Source: Sipunculus nudus (Eukaryota > Annelida > Sipuncula > Golfingiida > Sipunculidae). From it: 64,000 nucleotides of DNA. A program made the position numbers and the translations under genes. The stretch covers positions 21,732,979 through 21,796,978 of the forward strand of contig CM049321.1 of assembly GCA_026874595.1 (NCBI GenBank). The letters run 5' to 3'. The notes under the pieces are model-generated. The model searched no databases. It saw nothing but the letters and a program-made list of their open reading frames with translations, and was not told the origin of the DNA. Shown here one piece after another: positions 63,101 through 64,000 of this stretch. Positions within the stretch are counted from its first letter, which is position 1. Each line of letters begins with the position of its first letter.

Positions 63101-63846
63101 CCGGTGGAGGGTTGGGGGCAGCAAGAAAATGATATGACCAGATCAGGAAGAAGTAGCATAAAAAAAAACACAAAGCAAAAGCCGGAACATCCAGAGAACA
63201 GACTCAACAGCACAGCCATGCCGGCCAAGAACCCCCCCACCCCCACCCCCAGCTAGGCCACTCAAGAGTAGGCATCGCCAGTGTCGTCATCGGCCTAATA
63301 AAACAATAATGATGTGAGATACTAAAAATCTGTAAAAATTAAATGTTATAAAGGCTTATGTTCCGTGACCGCAAAAGATAAATACAGCTCTCTTTCCCTT
63401 GAGACAACCTAAACACTAACTATCCAAAACTTTGCTTTGAGCGTCCCGGACGTTTTATTTTTTTATTAGATTATGACTAGTTTGAAGTAAAACAACAACA
63501 TAGGGTAACATCCATTATCAACAATTACATAGTAGAGGGATACTCCCAGAGGGAAACAACATACCTGACAAATTCCATGGAGACGTGGAGAGAGACATTC
63601 AATTTCAATGTAAAACTTGCTTTACAGGTGAGCGCCTCCGAGACTTCGTTGTAGAAGTTGGAGATCTGTTTTCACCATCGTCGGGAGTACAAGGAGACCT
63701 CTGTTACAAACATGTCGGACCCTTGGCTTCCATGCAGAAGAAACTGATACGCTGCGACGGAAACCCCATCGGTCGTTATCTGCAGATCCTCAGAAGGGGT
63801 TACGGCATCTTAACGCTGTGTGAAATATTTGTTTGGAGCGTCCCAG
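27122..63846 (+). CDS. Large secreted SRCR / discoidin / fucolectin-domain protein, 15 exons, 3' end beyond window
   Basis: The exon set is 27163-27219 (coding part), 34543-34660, 35009-35123, 38047-38187, 39234-39463, 41472-41615, 43925-44779, 46994-47053, 48194-48262, 49988-50173, 50761-50906, 51781-51927, 53713-53851, 62675-62887 and 63628-63846. All phases agree, giving 946 residues and ending in phase 1 at a good donor, so the gene continues to the right. Order: signal peptide (1-19), novel region (20-553) with RRVKR at 110-114 and RVKR at 327-330 (furin-type sites), SRCR (about 555-656), F5/8 type C domain (662-801), fucolectin/FTP domain (about 808-943). The last two domain types bind glycans or phospholipids and SRCR binds varied ligands, so an extracellular recognition or immune role is likely (inference). 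Several exon borders are tandemly duplicated. I recognise no specific orthologue. Confidence 0.85.
27570..28020. repeat. About 150-bp imperfect tandem repeat, three units
   Basis: Units near 27570, 27715 and 27860 each contain TTTCTTTCGCG, TCTCAAATTCA, TATGAGGGC and CCAATATGGC-type strings in the same order. A related fragment is at 45560-45660. Intron 1 of the large gene. Confidence 0.6.
28478..28560. repeat. Tandem near-palindromic repeat CTCGTKSCCACGCGATA
   Basis: About 21-bp half units alternate (ATCTCGTTCCCACGCGATAG, then TATCTCGTGGCCACGCGATA), repeated twice. Confidence 0.85.
29836..30240 (+). repeat. Dispersed repeat family GGGGACATTGATTT, copy B
   Basis: Fullest copy. It has the opening hairpin CCCCCGTTTCC..GGAACGGGGG, ATTGATTTGGGTTTG, TTTCGTTTCCGTGCGATAAC, TCAAATTTGGGTCAGTG, CAACAGGTGTCGCTAGCG, TGCCAGGTGCTGCCATC, and the closing GGCGGAGGCGGAGGACATT. 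Confidence 0.75.
33055..33870 (+). repeat. About 340-bp tandem repeat, 2.4 copies
   Basis: CAGGCACAAATCGTAACCAC at about 33061 recurs at about 33404 and 33740. CTCCTTGGAAACCTG, TAATTAGGTCTCTGTTACCC, TTTGCATGC and TGGCGCCAC follow in the same order in each unit. It is preceded by GAGCTGACTGAAAGTCATCC and CTGTCCGTCGTCCGTC, also seen at about 46495-46570. Non-coding, intron 1. Confidence 0.8.
34000..34195 (+). repeat. Dispersed poly-G/C element, copy 2
   Basis: GGGGCGGATCCAGAATTTTA followed by poly-G, TTCCAAGTTCAGG and a second poly-G. Same family as 1171-1363 and 43425-43626. Confidence 0.55.
34543..34660 (+). CDS. Large gene, exon 2
   Basis: The acceptor is TAATTTTGACAG (pyrimidine-poor upstream), entering in phase 0 after the signal peptide. 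It encodes FAAASEGGSSGLLYPKMDEI and on to KFEGSM. The donor ATGG|GTAAGT is strong, phase 1. It forms the start of the mature novel N-terminal region. Confidence 0.75.
35009..35123 (+). CDS. Large gene, exon 3
   Basis: The acceptor is TTAATTAAATTTTAG, phase 1. It encodes DEHSVIGDVSMRRDL..YTRFN, hydrophilic and rich in Tyr, Asn and Arg. The donor ACCA|GTAAGTAT is phase 2. No known domain. Confidence 0.75.
35647..35698. repeat. (TA)n microsatellite
   Basis: TA dinucleotide tract. Confidence 0.95.
35730..36025 (+). pseudogene. Non-LTR reverse transcriptase fragment
   Basis: The translation resembles the central reverse transcriptase of Rex/CR1-type LINEs. One frame has a degraded motif A (IDYSPEFNTIEP), then NKLPLINVPHDLCLWVLDFL and TDRKQYVTLG. 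After a frameshift near 35900 it continues as FLFIIHTNDFQ and LILKFANDSDV, where the catalytic ADD has become AND. Fragment only, with no start or end of an element visible. It differs from the element at 19669-24383. It runs directly into the 27-bp minisatellite. Confidence 0.75.
36025..36960. repeat. 27-bp minisatellite (GAGTCCAGGCCACTCGAG)
   Basis: About 34 units of 27 bp, each with GTCCRAGTCCAGGCCACTCG and a variable tail AGTYCAA, itself built from six-base GAGTCC/AAGTCC blocks. Because 27 is a multiple of three, both strands show long open frames (SRPLESKSE on the plus strand, SSGLDSDLD on the minus strand). I regard these as artefacts. Degenerate GAGTCC blocks continue to about 37050 and recur at 37265-37325. 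Confidence 0.95.
38047..38187 (+). CDS. Large gene, exon 4
   Basis: The acceptor is TTCATTGTTTATCTCTAG, phase 2. It encodes MCRQLRQHGHVHRRVKRTTG, then VNEMMVVCEEFREDSSKETL. RRVKR is a furin-type cleavage motif at residues 110-114. The donor GAGAG|GTAATG is phase 2. Confidence 0.8.
39011..39063. repeat. (ATT)n microsatellite
   Basis: Trinucleotide ATT tract with two interruptions. Confidence 0.9.
39234..39463 (+). CDS. Large gene, exon 5
   Basis: The acceptor is TTTATATATGCAG, phase 2. It encodes LEDLEAEILNEVACLETGVR, an acidic middle (FDDDERLHFLSNEFHDVAQA) and DFNRKLLKVCHERHNH. It is rich in acidic residues with three cysteines and likely helical. The donor CACG|GTGAGAAG is strong, phase 1. 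Confidence 0.8.
39484..39570 (+). mobile_element. Possible end of a Tigger-like element
   Basis: ACAGTAGAGCGCCGTTTTTC, CGAAAGAATCGGGGGACAAG and TTTCCGGATTTTAAGGG resemble one end of pogo/Tigger-type elements. The opposite end was not found. A similar single end, CAGTAAAACGTGGTTATCCG, is at 51460. Confidence 0.3.
39992..41471 (+). repeat. 91-bp tandem array: 16 extra copies of the exon 6 acceptor and exon start
   Basis: Each unit carries the pyrimidine tract and acceptor TATCCCTCTTTTTCCAG followed by about 70 bases copied from exon 6 (GATCATGAGCGTAACAAGAG, GTAGGAGCCATGTTTGTC, TTGGAGTATCTGTAT). Acceptor copies lie at about 40012, 40103, 40193, 40285, 40376, 40467, 40559, 40650, 40742, 40833, 40922, 41015, 41106, 41197, 41288 and 41379; the 17th (41471) is the genuine exon 6. 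The left-most copies are the most diverged and the middle ones nearly identical. Most copies have an in-frame stop (GTTTAG) soon after the copied part, so using a decoy would truncate the protein. Minus-strand open frames here are shadows. Confidence 0.9.
41472..41615 (+). CDS. Large gene, exon 6
   Basis: The acceptor CTTTTTTCCAG is the last of a 17-fold array. Phase 1. It encodes DHERIKRTPGVGAMFVYDTL and EYLYCLCDNRTDCGHLGYRA, with three closely spaced cysteines and an Asn-Arg-Thr glycosylation sequon. The donor TTCG|GTAACA is phase 1. It is the only copy in the array that continues past LEYLYC in frame. Confidence 0.8.
42375..42755 (+). repeat. Dispersed repeat family GGGGACATTGATTT, copy C
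   Basis: Contains ACATTGATTTGGGTTTGTCT, TTTTCGTTTCCTTGCGATAA, CAACAGGTGTCGCTAGCGGT, TGCCAGGTGCTGCCATCTG and the closing GCGGAAGCGGAGAACATTCC. The opening hairpin is missing, so it is slightly 5'-truncated. Confidence 0.7.
43425..43626 (-). repeat. Dispersed poly-G/C element, copy 3
   Basis: Read on the minus strand it begins GCAGGGGCGGACCCAGGATT and ends in poly-G near CCGAACCC. Same family as 1171-1363 and 34000-34195. Confidence 0.55.
43925..44779 (+). CDS. Large gene, exon 7: novel domain
   Basis: The acceptor is TTTTATTTTCTTGTTTTCAG, phase 1, and the exon is exceptionally long for this gene (855 nt, residues 269-553). It starts with a charged helical stretch (AVQVAEEFEKGLEEGHKREQ), a sequon NFT, then HHRVKRKAKRKHKGKQ, a furin-type and strongly basic segment. 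A globular part follows with GPLGCDISISTTSATQTFSC, aromatic-rich DINFDWTNFWPMIELVIKVC, GGCFVIARAYVDFYKGIFEM and WKLFWGNWACIWCFTLIDKA. Six or seven cysteines suggest an extracellular disulfide-bonded fold. I recognise no family. The donor GAATG|GTAAGT is phase 1. The minus-strand open frame over it is a shadow. Confidence 0.8.
44780..44905 (+). repeat. 24-bp tandem repeat carrying the exon 7 donor
   Basis: The unit CTTTATTTACTCATGATG + STAAGT repeats about five times from the exon 7 donor into the intron. One unit recreates a full donor (CATGATG|GTAAGT at about 44828); others have GCTAAG or GCTTAG. Extra donors in this array would extend exon 7 by a few codons. Confidence 0.8.
44906..46993. 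other. Intron 7 of the large gene
   Basis: Has a poly-G run at 45506-45522, a fragment of the roughly 150-bp tandem-repeat family (45560-45660) and a fragment of the GTCCGTC repeat (46495-46570). The segment 45710-45770 (ATATCATTTTCATAAGATAT, TTTCGGTACATCGATAA) recurs diverged at 46272-46340 (AATGATATCAATATTTCCAG, GTTTCAGTACATCGATAA). No exon seen. Confidence 0.5.
46994..47053 (+). CDS. Large gene, exon 8: start of SRCR domain
   Basis: The acceptor is TTTCTTATATTCCAG, phase 1. It encodes EFRLISNIRGTGRVEMKHTD, matching the opening strand of scavenger receptor cysteine-rich domains (R..G....G.VEV...). The donor TGATG|GTAAGT is phase 1. Confidence 0.85.
48129..48160. repeat. (TA)n microsatellite
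   Basis: TA tract about 30 bases upstream of the exon 9 acceptor, so this acceptor lacks a normal pyrimidine tract. Confidence 0.9.
48194..48262 (+). CDS. Large gene, exon 9: SRCR core
   Basis: It encodes TWGTVCNDGWGWQEGEVACK and SLG, the hallmark SRCR core (WGTVCDDGW....A.V.C..LG). The acceptor ATGAATAATAG is weak and preceded by TA repeats; the phase 1 join and the domain match support it. The donor TTTAG|GTAAGT is strong. Confidence 0.9.
   Translation, partial: VRGAQCATTVGDGKKERSLVNL
48263..49987. other. Intron 9 of the large gene
   Basis: Contains a poly-A run near 48485-48502, the SINE candidate at 49150-49440 and otherwise unique AT-rich DNA. No exon seen. Confidence 0.5.
49150..49440 (-). 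mobile_element. Possible tRNA-derived SINE
   Basis: On the minus strand, starting near 49435, GTGGATCAGGGGCAGAGCAC, CCGGACCCAAAGCCCGG (an anticodon-arm-like hairpin) and TGTGTTCTTAACTC resemble the A box, anticodon arm and B box of a tRNA in order and spacing. A non-tRNA body of about 200 bases follows. The B box is imperfect and no flanking duplication was found, so this is tentative. Confidence 0.4.
49988..50173 (+). CDS. Large gene, exon 10: end of SRCR domain
   Basis: The acceptor is ATTATAACTTTAACAG, phase 1. It encodes YYGYIGLWKDVTPGSGEVFL, LKCVGNEEHLAKCP and DCEHSEDIGIVCLDKDG. The SRCR domain over exons 8-10 has six cysteines (VCN, ACK, KCV, KCP, DCE, VCL), the group A pattern, and group A SRCR domains are typically split over several exons as here. 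The donor GGAG|GTAACT is phase 1. Confidence 0.9.
50205..50535 (+). repeat. About 110-bp tandem array of degenerate exon 10 donor-side copies
   Basis: Three units follow exon 10. Each copies its last 30-60 bases and donor (TGTGAGCACTCAGAGGATGA, GTGTGCCTTGACAAAGACTG|AGGTAAC; later GATAAGGACGG|AGGTAACTC) plus about 60 intron bases (TAAATAACATATACTGTATG, CCCCTGATAATTTGCCACTC). Full decoy donors are at about 50286 and 50493; the middle copy is mutated (GGGGTTAC). Confidence 0.85.
50640..50760 (+). repeat. 50-bp tandem array: two extra copies of the exon 11 start
   Basis: Copies of the first 40 bases of exon 11 (GCTGGATGTAAAGAGTACAT, GCTGAGAGACTATGACTTG) start at 50661 and 50711, before the genuine exon at 50761. 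The first copy has the strongest pyrimidine tract (TTTCTTTTTATATTTACCAG). Both copies run into TAA or lack continuation. The genuine acceptor (TTGTATTGACAG) is made of duplicated exon sequence. Confidence 0.9.
50761..50906 (+). CDS. Large gene, exon 11: start of F5/8 type C domain
   Basis: Enters in phase 1. It encodes CREYMLRDYDLQKEQFSSSS, LMIDSAGGWEAGAKGEQWVQ. The opening Cys, the G.W.A...E.WIQ-like end and the exon boundary are typical of discoidin / coagulation factor 5/8 C domains. The donor GTTCAG|GTAACT is phase 0. Confidence 0.9.
50953..51355 (+). repeat. Dispersed repeat family GGGGACATTGATTT, copy D
   Basis: Opens with CCCCCGCTTCCTTGGAACGG, then ACATTGATTTTGGTTTGTCT and TTCCTTTCCATGCGATAAA, and ends AGGCGGAAGCGGAGGACATA, ATTCCACGAATTTGC. 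The centre differs from copies B and C and resembles copy A. Confidence 0.7.
51781..51927 (+). CDS. Large gene, exon 12: F5/8 type C domain, middle
   Basis: The acceptor is TTTACCTGAATGTTCCAG, phase 0. It encodes VDLMFSHLVSGVRTQGHKNK, AQWVKKFRVEISLDGSEYKQ, the V(D)L....V.GV.TQG....W V..F.V..S.DG family signature. The donor GACATG|GTATGTG is phase 0. Confidence 0.95.
51928..53712. other. Intron 12 of the large gene
   Basis: 52335-52430 has a 29-bp triplication (CTGCCTGACCCAAGAAGAAT). 52800-53250 is a loose tandem of about 45 bp (TTAGGACAGGAAGGTACTAA, GTACACATTTCTAC) with about ten diverged units. No exon seen. Confidence 0.55.
52800..53230. repeat. About 45-bp degenerate minisatellite
   Basis: Repeated motif (A)GTTAGGGCAGGAARGTACAC followed by ATTTCYAC and CTTAACAG, about ten diverged units. 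Like the 46-bp satellite in the next intron in unit length, but different in sequence. Confidence 0.75.
53713..53851 (+). CDS. Large gene, exon 13: end of F5/8 type C domain
   Basis: The acceptor is TTACCTGTTGTTACAG, phase 0. It encodes VFVGNVDQDSIRSNFWGRPL, PGRYVKLVIMEYEGHPSLRM, ELHGCLG, matching F.GN.D......N.F..P...RY.R......HPSLRMEL.GC. The final Cys (about residue 801) would pair with Cys 662. The donor CCTTG|GTAACA is phase 1. Confidence 0.95.
53852..62674. other. Intron 13 of the large gene (8.8 kb), mostly satellite
   Basis: The first kilobase (53852-54880) is unique AT-rich DNA. The rest is the 46-bp satellite. No exon seen inside. Confidence 0.75.
54880..62612. repeat. 46-bp satellite, roughly 165-170 copies
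   Basis: The unit is GACAGGTTGTAGGCAGGGTA + AAAATGTTTGTACTTYTG + WTCTTGTA (46 bp). Variants alternate among CTTTTGTTC, CTTTTGATC, CTTCTGTTC and CTTTTATTC. Most units are nearly identical, with more divergence at the left and right edges. Higher-order copies: the marker GGCAGATTAAAATTATTG lies at about 56931, 58860 and 60559 (spacings 1929 and 1699 bp; the difference is five units), and the 504-bp stretches 56941-57444 and 58870-59373 encode identical translations. Because 46 is not a multiple of three and all three minus-strand frames of the unit are open, overlapping open frames up to 626 residues appear. I regard these as artefacts. Confidence 0.97.
62675..62887 (+). CDS. Large gene, exon 14: fucolectin (FTP) domain, first half
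   Basis: The acceptor is AATATTATTTTCCAG, phase 1. It encodes NFTEAYQSSVMFGGFAKLAV, DGN, SCSHTMEERHPWWAMDMGRP and LRIVNRGDCC. This is the fucolectin / tachylectin-4 / pentraxin-1 domain. By the spacing of eel agglutinin (His52, Arg79, Arg86, adjacent Cys82-Cys83) the equivalents are His842, Arg869 and Arg876 with Cys872-Cys873, so the fucose-binding triad appears intact. The donor TGTG|GTGAGT is phase 1. Confidence 0.92.
62888..63627. other. Intron 14 of the large gene
   Basis: 740 bases with no exon. A GC-rich patch at 62980-63260 (GGCGCCCCCTAGGCATTAAA, poly-C) is probably a repeat. The short open frames on both strands there lack domain signal. Confidence 0.5.
63628..63846 (+). CDS. Large gene, exon 15: fucolectin (FTP) domain, second half
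   Basis: The acceptor is AACTTGCTTTACAG, phase 1. It encodes ERLRDFVVEVGDLFSPSSGV, GDLCYKHVGPLASMQKKLIR, CDGNPIGRYLQILRRGYGIL, TLCEIFVWSVP. It has the ERL..F.V.VG, C....GRY..I and LTLCE..V. signature of the family and supplies the second fucose-contact Arg (876). The donor CCCAG|GTAAGC is phase 1, so at least one more exon follows beyond the window. Confidence 0.92.
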
Positions 63847-64000
63847 GTAAGCATGAATAACTTTAAACTATCAATGATTAATTGCAGTAATGAATTATGA
63901 TATTGTAAGATTCATGCACATAGGATATAACAAGCTTCAATCCACCAAAATGGCCTAAAATGCTGTCCAGATTTGTGTTAATTTTTACTATAAATTAAAG
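63847..64000. other. Intron 15 (start)
   Basis: Intron sequence running off the window. Nothing recognisable. Confidence 0.5.

Overview
The window is nuclear DNA from an animal, most likely a marine or freshwater invertebrate. A mollusc or other lophotrochozoan is my best guess, but the clade is inferred from general character and not proven. The evidence is short exons with GT..AG introns, long AT-rich introns full of (TA)n and (CT)n microsatellites, poly-G/C tracts, a CR1/L2-like non-LTR retrotransposon, many small inverted-repeat elements, and a secreted SRCR + discoidin + fucolectin-type lectin gene. There is no bacterial-style gene packing, no CRISPR array and no rRNA. Most long open frames are repeat artefacts.

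Layout. (1) 1-1828: repeat-rich upstream DNA. (2) 1829-14130, plus strand: a three-exon gene for a small secreted cysteine-containing protein of about 160 residues that I do not recognise. Its first intron (9.1 kb) carries a foldback element, a pogo-like MITE, a dead LINE endonuclease fragment and a 1.6-kb inverted-repeat element lying between two (TA)n tracts. Its second intron carries a 320-bp foldback. (3) 14131-27121: intergenic. It holds a 2.1-kb hAT-like non-autonomous transposon (14985-17125) and a 4.7-kb decayed non-LTR retrotransposon on the minus strand (19669-24383) bounded by an unusually long 75-bp direct repeat. It also holds two MITE copies in opposite orientation just upstream of the next gene. 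(4) 27122-63846 and beyond, plus strand: a large secreted-protein gene. I could assemble 15 coding exons whose splice phases all agree, giving 946 residues and running off the right edge.

The large gene reads signal peptide, then a novel N-terminal region with two furin-type RVKR sites, a large novel cysteine-containing exon (exon 7), an SRCR domain (exons 8-10), an F5/8 type C discoidin domain (exons 11-13) and a fucolectin/FTP domain (exons 14-15). The His and two Arg fucose contacts of eel agglutinin and its adjacent Cys-Cys are present. This is the kind of architecture expected of an extracellular recognition or innate-immune lectin.

The most unusual feature is structural. At least four exon-intron borders of this one gene have been tandemly duplicated, creating arrays of decoy splice sites. 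There are 16 extra copies of the exon 6 acceptor and exon start, two of exon 11, three degenerate copies of the exon 10 donor side, and a 24-bp array carrying the exon 7 donor. A fifth intron, between exons 13 and 14, is about 87% a 46-bp satellite of roughly 165-170 copies. Every unit there contains a pyrimidine-rich TTGTAG acceptor-like motif, and the array has 1.9-kb and 1.7-kb higher-order duplications. A second candidate for something undescribed is the element at 8646-10228. It contains at least nine copies, in both orientations, of a 14-15-bp motif (CTCGACACCGTTAC).
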